Notes under the pieces: model-generated
The model's input: only the letters and a program-made list of their open reading frames with translations
What the model was told of the DNA's origin: nothing
Database searches by the model: none
Translations under genes and position numbers: made by a program
Part shown: positions 1 to 6,348 of the stretch, in pieces
Layout: each line of letters begins with the position of its first letter
Position numbering within the stretch: position 1 is the first letter of the stretch
NCBI GenBank assembly: GCA_018969165.1
Contig: JAGWYX010000200.1
Span: forward strand, 1 to 6,934
DNA: 6,934 bases
Direction of reading: 5' to 3'
Source of the DNA: Verrucomicrobiota bacterium
Lineage (GTDB): Bacteria > Verrucomicrobiota > Verrucomicrobiia > Limisphaerales > JAGWYX01

Positions 1-1
1 C

Positions 2-433
2 CGGTTGAAATTGTTCTTTCTTTCACTCCTCTGGCGGTTAGGCATCACCTCGCTGGATGAGCTCAAAGGTGCGCGCCTTGGGCGTCACGCGGACCGCATA
101 CGAGGAATGCTCCTCTCCAAAACCCCAGGGGTCACGCTCGAGTACCCATGCTTGGTGAGCGGCGTAATGTTCAACGGAAAACACATCGGGGACTTTATCG
201 TCCCTCCTTCGCTCGGTAGGATGGAGGGGCACCATATCTGGTCTTTTGTCGTGGCGGGGATCCTTTTCACTTTTTTTGTTTCAAACCACACGGCGCCGAG
301 CAAATTCTGGCCACTGTTCTTGCAGAAAGAGGGAAGCCTTGTGATTTGCATGGAAGAACTCAAAGACATCGAATTCCTGCGTCGTTTTCTCACGGAGGTG
401 GCAGCAACACAGAGACGGCGACGGGGTGCGTGA
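2..433 (+). CDS. C-terminal part of an unidentified protein (5' end outside window), possibly HNH-endonuclease-like
   Basis: The reading frame is open from base 2 to the TGA at 431-433, giving 143 residues that begin RLKLFFLSLLWR. The start lies to the left of the window; the in-frame TTG at base 5 is unlikely to be the true start because the sequence reads like the inside of a folded domain. Visible features are a hydrophobic LFFLSLLWR segment, a charged helix with LGRHADRIRGML, a hydrophobic strand region WSFVVAGILFTFFV around fragment residues 80-93, and a basic tail ending RRRRGA. From memory, LK-LFLLSLLWR plus LG-H---LR-ML occurs in the C-terminal half of uncharacterised proteins whose N-terminus carries an HNH-type zinc/nuclease motif. 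That half is not in this window, so the function is unproven. It is convergent with the nuclease gene. By eye, its base composition is less G+C-rich than that of its neighbours. Confidence 0.62.
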   Translation, partial: RLKLFFLSLLWRLGITSLDELKGARLGRHADRIRGMLLSKTPGVTLEYPCLVSGVMFNGKHIGDFIVPPSLGRMEGHHIWSFVVAGILFTFFVSNHTAPSKFWPLFLQKEGSLVICMEELKDIEFLRRFLTEVAATQRRRRGA

Positions 434-459
434 TCAGGCCGGTTTATCGAAGACCCGTT

Positions 460-499
460 GTAAAGAAAGAGGCCAGCGCGCGTTCGTCGCTCGCTGGCC
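460..499 (-). terminator. Rho-independent-type terminator after the PD-(D/E)XK nuclease gene
   Basis: An inverted repeat pairs GGCCAGCGCGCG (471-482) with CGCTCGCTGGCC (488-499). The stem is 12 bp with one mismatch, the outer 8 bp are perfect, and the loop is 5 nt. Read on the minus strand, the hairpin begins 7 nt after the nuclease stop codon and is followed by TCTTTCTTTAC, a T-rich tract. This fits an intrinsic terminator for the leftward operon. On the plus strand the hairpin is followed by GTGTTGATT, which is a poor tract, so it probably does not terminate the incoming plus-strand gene efficiently. Confidence 0.68.
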
Positions 500-506
500 G
501 TGTTGA

Positions 507-1355
507 TTACCCAATCTGCGCGAGGCTCTGCTCGGCTTTGCGTTTGTCCCCGAGGCACACCGGCAGGTAGTCGCACCAGGCGCACCATACGCCGGGCCGC
601 TTGTAGAAGCGGGCGGAGGCGATCTCCCGGCCTACATACCCCGCCTTGGCGAGGTAATCGGAGAGTTGCTCGCCCGTCCTTCTGGTGAATTGCCAGGCGA
701 TCTGCGGTTCCTTGGTTTTGACCAGGACGCAGAGGGCGAGCCGTTCCACCTGGGGCTTGGCGAGGCGGTACGCCGTCAGTTGATCGGACATGTCCGCCTC
801 GTGGACGCCATACCGGCTCCCGGAAGTCTTGAAGTCGACCACGGTGACCGTGGTTGCCACCGATGCCACGAGATCGATGACGCCGATGAAGGGCAGGTCG
901 ATGCCCGTGACGGACAGGGTGAACGGTTCCTCGACGGCGGAGATGGTTCCCAGCTTGGGGGCTTCCTCCGTCATGAACTTTTCGAGGAGTCCCCGGCCTG
1001 CATCGTTGAGCTTCTCCCAGGTTTCCTGCTTGGAATAGTCGAGGGGGATGCCCTTGAGCGTGGTCCAGTATTCCTGGAAGGTTTTCAGGGGATCCGTCTT
1101 CTCCTTGAAGAACCCGGCCAGGGACAGGTGGATCACTTGGCCGAAGACGAGGCTCCCCGACGGAACCTTTGGCCGGAGTTTTTCCACGTAGTAGAGCCGG
1201 TATTGCTCGGGACAGAGCAGATACCGGCTCACGCGCGACGGCGACAGGTGGACCTTGCCGGTCGGGCCACCACTGATGGTCCTGCCAATATCGCCGATCA
1301 GTCCACCGCTGCCGTTGAGCCGTTCCTCAGGCTCCGTGAGCAAGGTCGCGATCAT
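507..1355 (-). CDS. RecB/Cas4-like PD-(D/E)XK nuclease with probable 4Fe-4S cysteines
   Basis: Predicted 282-residue nuclease of the PD-(D/E)XK superfamily (RecB/AddB/Cas4 branch), expected to cut or resect DNA ends. Motifs in order: SPSRVSRYLLCPEQY (38-52), with the S-S---YL-CP signature seen in Cas4 and AddB-type nucleases; G72---H76; the catalytic aspartate in GVID (D161); D174-F-K176 in VVDFKT; and QL--Y (192-196). The C-terminus has C258-AW-C261-DYLPV-C267. Together with C48 these four cysteines match the split layout that binds a 4Fe-4S cluster in AddB/Cas4-like proteins (family knowledge; the cluster is inferred). The ATG at 1355 overlaps the stop of the upstream SWIM gene as ATGA, so I prefer it to a longer open frame reaching 1427. 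No strong ribosome binding site precedes it, which fits translational coupling. There is no helicase domain, so it probably works with a separate motor, plausibly the neighbouring ATPase. A terminator hairpin follows. Confidence 0.9.
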   Translation of the reverse strand: MIATLLTEPEERLNGSGGLIGDIGRTISGGPTGKVHLSPSRVSRYLLCPEQYRLYYVEKLRPKVPSGSLVFGQVIHLSLAGFFKEKTDPLKTFQEYWTTLKGIPLDYSKQETWEKLNDAGRGLLEKFMTEEAPKLGTISAVEEPFTLSVTGIDLPFIGVIDLVASVATTVTVVDFKTSGSRYGVHEADMSDQLTAYRLAKPQVERLALCVLVKTKEPQIAWQFTRRTGEQLSDYLAKAGYVGREIASARFYKRPGVWCAWCDYLPVCLGDKRKAEQSLAQIG

Positions 1356-2332
1356 GACTTGCCAGGTGCTGGTAGCACCCGCTCGATGTTGAGGTATTTG
1401 CCGTTCTGTCGCGTCACCACCCGGCACGGGAGATTCAGCGACATCCCGTCCGCAATGTGCGGCGCGACGTCCGGGAACCCGGCCGCGGTGATGGCTTCAC
1501 CCAGTTTGGCCTGATCGCCGAACAGTTTGACCGTCTGTTTGCCGACCAGGACGTTGAGGAACAGGCTGTGCCCCTTCCTCGTGTCCATGCTGGCCACGGC
1601 CAGGATTTGCGCCGGCTCGCCAGCCGTTGTTGCCGGCGTGGCGGCGGACGCAGGCGAGGTTGGCGCCGTGGCCTTGCTGCCCAAGAATCCCTGGACGATT
1701 TCGGCTTGGAGTTTCAGCGTGCGCTCGGCAGCTTCCTTGATGTAGCTCACGGTGGCGCTGCCCACGGGCAGCGTGAACTCGACCGAGAGCGAGTCGATCC
1801 GCCCGTCGGGACTGACACTCCTTTTGAGGAGCATCTGGGCTTCGCGGCTGCCGTCCGGCTGACCGTTCGTTCGGGTGCGTTTCGATGTGGCAGGTGCCGC
1901 TGGCACCTTTGGCACACGGTTCGTCGGCGCGACGCCGGCCTCGCCGTTACCACCGTCGTGGTGATTCTGCTTGCGCAGATGGTCCTGGACGGCCTCGATG
2001 TGCTTGCAGGCAAACTCGGGATCGTCCATGTGCGCCTGGAACTCCTCGCAGGTGCAGAGCGGCGCCTCTGGCGCACCGGTCACGGCGTATTGCTTGGCGG
2101 GGCTCATCGGTGAGCAGACCCGGAACCCGTCGTCGGCTTTGACGACAATGAGGGTCTCGGGATGGGTTTGGATTGCTGTCTCTTTCATAACTATCCTTTC
2201 TGGGTTTGGGGTTGACTGACTTAACGCCTGGCTGATTACCCGGTTGACCCACTCGGTCATCGGGAGCCTGGCGTCCTTGCAGAGGCGGTAGATGCGGGGA
2301 ATGAACTCCTCGCGAATCTTCGGGGAATACAT
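1352..2332 (-). CDS. SWIM zinc-finger protein with N-terminal extension and possible nucleic-acid-binding C-terminus
   Basis: Not a named family that I recognise as a whole. The frame encodes 326 residues from the ATG at 2332, which has a near-ideal AAGGAGG five bases upstream. A second in-frame ATG at 2188 (residue 49) also has a good site (GAAAGGAT), giving a 278-residue form. Residues 1-48 (MYSPKIREEFIPRIY..., then MTEWVNRVISQAL) resemble a small helical or ribbon-helix-helix-like peptide. In the 278-residue numbering, C45-T-C47 and C61-K-H63 match the SWIM pattern CxC...CxH, a zinc-binding module linked to DNA or protein binding. A polar linker (about 72-115) follows, then a beta/helical segment (about 125-171), an Ala/Thr/Pro linker (173-192) and a beta-rich C-terminus (195-273) ending GKYLNIERVLP, which could be an OB-like nucleic-acid-binding fold (inference). 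First gene of the leftward operon, coupled by ATGA to the nuclease, so it is likely a partner or DNA-binding cofactor of it. Confidence 0.82.
   Translation of the reverse strand: MYSPKIREEFIPRIYRLCKDARLPMTEWVNRVISQALSQSTPNPERIVMKETAIQTHPETLIVVKADDGFRVCSPMSPAKQYAVTGAPEAPLCTCEEFQAHMDDPEFACKHIEAVQDHLRKQNHHDGGNGEAGVAPTNRVPKVPAAPATSKRTRTNGQPDGSREAQMLLKRSVSPDGRIDSLSVEFTLPVGSATVSYIKEAAERTLKLQAEIVQGFLGSKATAPTSPASAATPATTAGEPAQILAVASMDTRKGHSLFLNVLVGKQTVKLFGDQAKLGEAITAAGFPDVAPHIADGMSLNLPCRVVTRQNGKYLNIERVLPAPGKS
2194..2200 (-). promoter_or_regulatory. Internal Shine-Dalgarno for a second in-frame start of the SWIM gene
   Basis: The minus strand reads GAAAGGA about five bases before the in-frame ATG at 2188-2186, where the protein restarts as MKETAIQ. 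It could drive a shorter SWIM protein without the 48-residue N-terminal part. It could also be the original start site of a separate gene that became fused to a small upstream gene. Confidence 0.5.
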
Positions 2333-2475
2333 GAAATCCTCCTTTTTCGGTTGTGAAGAACTGCTGCCATCCATCGTACGGCAGCGGGAGGAATGGCAAA
2401 GGAGGGCAATCTTGCCGCCCGCGTCAACAAAGCACGGCTTTGAAGCACCGGTCCGGTGCCGCACTATGAGAGCCA
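2333..2475. promoter_or_regulatory. Divergent intergenic control region between the SWIM gene and the ATPase gene
   Basis: This 143-bp gap must hold the start signals for both the leftward SWIM-nuclease operon and the rightward ATPase gene. It contains the palindrome GCACCG-gtc-CGGTGC (2445-2459), 16 bases before the ATPase ATG. It also has GCTGCC/GGCAGC arms (2363-2368 and 2380-2385), a GGCAA-tc-TTGCC repeat (2405-2416) and a CGTACG palindrome (2375-2380). These could be operators or leader hairpins. The minus strand has a TTGACG box (2427-2422) resembling a -35, but no convincing -10 at the right distance, so I do not place a promoter. That the region is regulatory follows from gene orientation; the specific sites are guesses. 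Confidence 0.5.
2338..2344 (-). promoter_or_regulatory. Strong Shine-Dalgarno for the long form of the SWIM protein
   Basis: The minus strand reads AAGGAGG, followed by five bases (ATTTC) and the ATG at 2332-2330. This near-perfect site supports 2332 as a real start and argues against the longer upstream frame that opens at 2476. Confidence 0.8.
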
Positions 2476-3690
2476 ATGGCTCATCACCCCGACGACAACC
2501 GGATTACCTACATCGCCCGGACCAATTTCCGAAATGAGAGAAAAAACTTTGGCATCCGGCGGCGCGACCGCCGGGCGCATGTCTACGTCATTGGCAAGAC
2601 CGGGGTCGGCAAATCAACGCTGCTCGAAACCATGATCCGGCAGGACATCATCAATGGGGAGGGCCTCGCCCTGCTCGATCCGCATGGGGATTTGGTCGAA
2701 CGGGTGCTCGCGACTCTGCCGGCGCGCAGGCGCTCAGACACCATCTTCTTCAACGTGCCGGATCGGGCGGCATCCTTAGGATTTAATCCCCTGGAACGCG
2801 TCGCACCCGAAAAACGGGCGCTCGCGGCATCGGGACTTCTCGAAGTGTTCAAGAAAATGTGGGCGGATTCCTGGGGGCCGCGCCTCGAACACATCCTGCG
2901 CAACATCCTGCTCGCCCTGCTCGACCAGCCGGAGGCGACACTCGCCGACGTGCCCCGGCTTCTCGGCGACCAGGCGTTCCGCCGGCGGGCGGCGCTCAAT
3001 GTCGCGAACCGGCACGTGGCCGATTTCTGGCTCAAGGAATACGAGGGATACCCGCCCAAGTTCAGGGCGGAGGCCATCGCGCCGATCCAGAACAAGGTGG
3101 GGGCGTTCCTAGCGAACCCGATCTTGAGCAGGATTCTCACCGGAGGCGGGATAGCTGGCCGGAGTGCAAACGGTGGATCGAACGGTAGTTCGTTTGATCT
3201 GCGAGAGGTGATGGATACCGGCAAAATCCTCCTCGTCAACCTCGCCAAGGGGAAGATCGGCGAGGACACCGCAGCACTCCTTGGGGCGCTCCTCGTCTCG
3301 CGGATCGGTCTCACGGCCCTGAGCCGCGCCGACGTAGTGGAAAATAACCGGCGGGATTTCTACCTCTACCTTGACGAGTTCCCGACGTTCACCACCTTGA
3401 GCCTCGCCACGATGCTCTCCGAGCTACGGAAATACCGCCTCAACCTCATTCTCGCCCACCAGTTCCTCGGACAACTGGACGAGCAGGTCCGCGACGCCGT
3501 GCTCGGCAACGTCGGCACCATCATCTCGTTCCGGCTCGGCCCCGATGACGCCGAGGTGTTCGAGAAGGAGTTCTTCCCCGTATTCGCCGCCGTGGACCTC
3601 ATGAACCTCCCCAATTACAACCTTTACCTCAAGCTCATGGTGGATGGGGCGGTGACCAGGGCGTTCAGCGGGGAGACGCTGGAGTGCTGA
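2476..3690 (+). CDS. Soluble VirD4/TraG/HerA-like P-loop DNA-translocase ATPase (type IV secretion DNA-binding family)
   Basis: Predicted 404-residue ATPase of the coupling-protein/HerA-FtsK group, which assemble as rings and move DNA using ATP. The N-terminus ITYIARTNFRNERKNFGI leads into Walker A GKTGVGKST (40-48) and LLDPHGDL (67-74), where relatives carry a DPHG motif. GFNPLE follows at 102-107. Walker B is FYLYLDE (295-301, with D300 E301). LAHQFLGQL (327-335) is the expected glutamine-bearing motif of TraG/TraD/VirD4 proteins, and the NYNLYLKLMVDG region near the C-terminus is the TraM-recognition-like part. No transmembrane segment precedes the P-loop, unlike classical VirD4. Start: the ATG at 2476 has a weak GAGAG site, but the N-terminus fits the family well. 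Relatives I recall continue for tens of residues after the point where this one stops (AFSGETLEC), so it may be truncated by the adjoining R-M cassette. Role: DNA transfer, or motor for the neighbouring nuclease. Confidence 0.9.
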   Translation: MAHHPDDNRITYIARTNFRNERKNFGIRRRDRRAHVYVIGKTGVGKSTLLETMIRQDIINGEGLALLDPHGDLVERVLATLPARRRSDTIFFNVPDRAASLGFNPLERVAPEKRALAASGLLEVFKKMWADSWGPRLEHILRNILLALLDQPEATLADVPRLLGDQAFRRRAALNVANRHVADFWLKEYEGYPPKFRAEAIAPIQNKVGAFLANPILSRILTGGGIAGRSANGGSNGSSFDLREVMDTGKILLVNLAKGKIGEDTAALLGALLVSRIGLTALSRADVVENNRRDFYLYLDEFPTFTTLSLATMLSELRKYRLNLILAHQFLGQLDEQVRDAVLGNVGTIISFRLGPDDAEVFEKEFFPVFAAVDLMNLPNYNLYLKLMVDGAVTRAFSGETLEC

Positions 3691-3760
3691 ATCCCATGGG
3701 TTGATCCTGCGCCGACTGCCGACGTGTTGAAGAAACGGCCACCAGCCCCGAAGGTACCCC

Positions 3761-5392
3761 TCAGCGATGCGCGGCGAGGCGATCTGGCGGAGATGCGTGC
3801 TGGGCACGCCCGTGCTCCTCGTCACCAAACAGGCTCATCTGAGTGCGGGTTGCGCGCGCGACAACGCCCGGAAGCAGATCCGAGATTGCCGAGGCATCTA
3901 CGCTTGCTAGTTCATTGGGTTCAAGCTTGTGAAGCCCGCCTCCGTATACGCGGCCTTCACCAAGGAGTTGCTCCGGGGTTATCTGGTTGAGCGCTGTCCA
4001 CACCTTGCGGAGCAGAGAGCCGTCGCGGTGGATCGCCTGCGCTAGGTTCGGTTTTGGGTACATTGCGAGATAGACGTTCGCAACGGTCGCCTTGGAGTTG
4101 TTGAGGATGAAGCGGAATGGCCGCCCGCTCTTTGCATCGCCACGACCGAGGTAAGTGCATACGATAGGCGCCGGGGGGCGATTTTCCTGCGCATACCAAG
4201 GCTCACGATGCCGGCAGATGTAGCGATCGGGCACGCCAAGGGATCTGCCGTCTTGCAGGTATGCGAAAAGGGTGGGAAAGCGCCTCCTGATTTGCTCCTC
4301 GGGGAGGCGCATATCAAGTAGGAAAAGCCGGCGTTCCACCATCGGCAACCCGTTGGCATCGGCCGCGATTTCGTTGTCTTGCACATAGCGGGGACTGGGA
4401 AGTATCGGGCGGAACGCGCCCATTGGCAGGTTGCGCGATGAGATTTCCCCGGTGTCGAGGATGAAATAGTCGTTCGCTCCGGTCGCAACGCCACGCTTTA
4501 TCTGGAAGAAGTCGGAGAGGGTGAGATCGGCACTTCCCTCGCGGATTCCAGCGGTCGGGAAGCGCGTCCATTTCGGCTCGTCGGCGAGAGCGCTCGCGGG
4601 CACTTGGCGCGTAAGTTTTGGGTGCAGCAGCGTGCCGCCGAACGTGAACGCTACGGCGTGTCCCCGGGGCGGTCGCGACTTCCTGAACCAGACGACGGCT
4701 GACGAGACGAGCGCGTCAGAGAACTGCACCTCGTTCGGGTCAAAGCGATGGATGTGCAAGAGCGTGACCTTTTCTAGGAGGTACCGCTTCACCTCGCGAC
4801 CATAGTTCACGTCCATGAACTCGCTGGGAATGAGCCAGCCAGCGATGCCTCCATCCGCCATCCACGCATGCGAGAGAGAGATGAAGTGGCAGTAGAGCCC
4901 GGCGAGACCGCTGAGTTTCATGCCACTGGCTTGGTAGCTGCGCATTTGGAGGCGACTCTTGTCGCCGTTCGTCAGGTGGTGATGCCGGACGTAAGGCGGG
5001 TTGCAAATGACCAGATTGAAACGCGGAGATGGCGTCTCGCGGGTGAAGTCGGCCAGTTTTATCACGAACCCCGAGCTGCGCCAAAGCTCCGAAGCGGGCT
5101 GGCCGTAATGGGGATCGATCTCGAAGCCGATGGCGGCTCCGATCTGCTGTTTCGGGAACACCTCGCGAAGCGCCGAGTAGAATGCGCCAGTCCCGGTGGC
5201 GGGATCCAGGAATCTCACCTCCTCGTGACCGGAAAGGAGCGGTAACGCGTAGTTGAGGATTTCGCTCGCGAGCGCAGCGGGCGTCGCGAACTGCCCGCGA
5301 CGGTTCCTCTCGGCCACGGTTTTCCGTGCGTCGAGCGCCATTTGAAAGGCGAGCCGGCGTTCCTCGAGACTATCGATCGGGCGCATGATCAT
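3761..5392 (-). CDS. Type II N6-adenine DNA methyltransferase (Eco57I/TaqI-like), partner of the XamI-family endonuclease
   Basis: Predicted 543-residue modification enzyme that transfers a methyl group from S-adenosylmethionine to adenine in the system's recognition site, protecting host DNA. Gamma-class order of motifs: motif X RRGQFATP (31-38), motif I FLDPATGTGAF (61-71, SAM binding), an acidic residue in GFEID (89-93, ribose contact), and motif IV NPPY (131-134, catalytic). GWLIPSEFM (185-193) follows. The C-terminal half carries IKRGVATGANDYF (298-310), typical of the target-recognition part of Eco57I/TaqI-like enzymes, and ends with the common tail QMSLFGDE plus about 19 less ordered residues. 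The ATG at 5392 overlaps the endonuclease stop as ATGA; an open frame reaches 5437 but lies inside the endonuclease gene. It is the second gene of the operon and depends on coupling unless it has an internal promoter. It converges on the ATPase with 70 bp between stops. Confidence 0.95.
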   Translation of the reverse strand: MIMRPIDSLEERRLAFQMALDARKTVAERNRRGQFATPAALASEILNYALPLLSGHEEVRFLDPATGTGAFYSALREVFPKQQIGAAIGFEIDPHYGQPASELWRSSGFVIKLADFTRETPSPRFNLVICNPPYVRHHHLTNGDKSRLQMRSYQASGMKLSGLAGLYCHFISLSHAWMADGGIAGWLIPSEFMDVNYGREVKRYLLEKVTLLHIHRFDPNEVQFSDALVSSAVVWFRKSRPPRGHAVAFTFGGTLLHPKLTRQVPASALADEPKWTRFPTAGIREGSADLTLSDFFQIKRGVATGANDYFILDTGEISSRNLPMGAFRPILPSPRYVQDNEIAADANGLPMVERRLFLLDMRLPEEQIRRRFPTLFAYLQDGRSLGVPDRYICRHREPWYAQENRPPAPIVCTYLGRGDAKSGRPFRFILNNSKATVANVYLAMYPKPNLAQAIHRDGSLLRKVWTALNQITPEQLLGEGRVYGGGLHKLEPNELASVDASAISDLLPGVVARATRTQMSLFGDEEHGRAQHASPPDRLAAHR

Positions 5393-6348
5393 AAACCAAT
5401 GAGGGCGATGTCGTCGATGCGGTGTTCCCACACCCAATCGATGCCCTCGGCGGCCTCGTAGCCAAGATAGCCGGAATCGAAGTACCCGCAGAGGAACAGA
5501 TTGTACCGCACCCTGTCCCCATATGTCGCGCGAAGCTGCCCCATTTTCACGGCTTCCTCCTTGCGGCGCTTGTTGGTGTTTGTGAAGTCCCCGGCCGATT
5601 TGGCTTCGAAGAAGATCGGGAACTGCCCTCGATTCGCCGTCTTTGGCATGATGACGGCGTCAATCGGTATGTTCACGTGCTGAACGCCATCCTGGAGCTG
5701 TACAGGGACGTTCATGCGAAAGGAGAAAGTGGCTGGCGGCATGGCGTCGAACTTCGTTCCACGTCCGGGCGCCAACTGCTTGTATCCTCGTCTTTCCAGC
5801 CAGGCTTTGATGGCGGCAAGCTGTCGCTTCTCCTGTGCGTTGCGGATGATGGGATTCGCCACGGCACCGCACAGTCGATCCGCAACGATGGTCGCGGCCC
5901 GGTGGACCTCGGACTTCGTTGGCGCCCTTCCGTGTTCGAGCCAGGTAAAAATGTCCGGGTCCGCCATTTTGGTGACGACACCGATGAGCTTCGCGAGTTC
6001 GCGAACAATGTCCACGGCGGTCATCCGTGGTGGAAGTCTCCCGAGTTCCATGCTCTTCACGAGGTTCCTGGAAGCGCCCGCAAGCCCGATGAGGCGGTCC
6101 ACCGCAAGGGGAGGACAAGTGGACATGCGGAGAGTCGGAAGGATTTCCGGGTGTTGCCGAAGGAGAGCCGTCGGAATACTGGCCATGTTCCCGGTCTGAT
6201 GGAGGGAAGCCTTCACTTCCCGCGTTGTCCGCATTCGAGTCTCGCGAAAGGCACGTGGGGCAAACCTCATGAACCAGTCGTTGTACATGTCTACCGACTT
6301 TGCGATGTCGGCTTTCCACTGCGCCGCTTTATCCAGGTTAATCGCCAT
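5389..6348 (-). CDS. XamI-family type II restriction endonuclease
   Basis: Predicted 319-residue restriction enzyme. The N-terminus (WKADIAKSVDMYNDWF, then MRFAPRAFRETR, residues 11-38) is the conserved block I associate with the XamI family, whose founder recognises GTCGAC. The likely PD-(D/E)XK core is P228-I-D230 followed by FFEAKS (246-251) with E248 and K250, and then a basic helix with KRRKEE (260-265). The length matches the family's usual size of about 300 residues as I recall it. Start: the ATG at 6348 opens MAINLDKAAQWK just before the conserved block, with a modest TGGA site. A frame beginning at TTG 6435 would add 29 mostly basic residues (RRHGRLRF) and cannot be excluded. It is followed directly by the methyltransferase through an ATGA overlap, so toxin-like and protective activities share one transcript, endonuclease first. 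Family call is from memory of the N-terminal signature; the exact cutting specificity is inferred. Confidence 0.88.
   Translation of the reverse strand: MAINLDKAAQWKADIAKSVDMYNDWFMRFAPRAFRETRMRTTREVKASLHQTGNMASIPTALLRQHPEILPTLRMSTCPPLAVDRLIGLAGASRNLVKSMELGRLPPRMTAVDIVRELAKLIGVVTKMADPDIFTWLEHGRAPTKSEVHRAATIVADRLCGAVANPIIRNAQEKRQLAAIKAWLERRGYKQLAPGRGTKFDAMPPATFSFRMNVPVQLQDGVQHVNIPIDAVIMPKTANRGQFPIFFEAKSAGDFTNTNKRRKEEAVKMGQLRATYGDRVRYNLFLCGYFDSGYLGYEAAEGIDWVWEHRIDDIALIGL

Noticed and set aside
666..1514. Plus-strand open frame of 282 codons opposite the PD-(D/E)XK nuclease gene
   Set aside because: It is antisense to a gene with clear catalytic motifs. Its composition (runs of Asp, Gly and Arg) is typical of a shadow frame.
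2333..2476. Extension of the SWIM protein upstream to the ATG at 2476
   Set aside because: It would run through the divergent control region up to the ATPase start. The AAGGAGG site directly before 2332 marks a better start.
2583..3314. Minus-strand open frame of 243 codons opposite the ATPase
   Set aside because: It overlaps the Walker A-bearing ATPase on the other strand and is rich in Ser, Arg and Ala without motifs; a shadow frame.
507..3690. Possible CRISPR adaptation locus because of the Cas4-like nuclease
   Set aside because: No repeats with spacers and no cas1 or cas2 in the window; SWIM and VirD4-like partners do not fit a CRISPR locus.
3691..3990. Continuation of the ATPase frame after its TGA (about 100 more codons open in the same frame)
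   Set aside because: After a short stretch it runs antisense through the methyltransferase C-terminus and does not resemble the tail of related ATPases; probably an accidental open frame.
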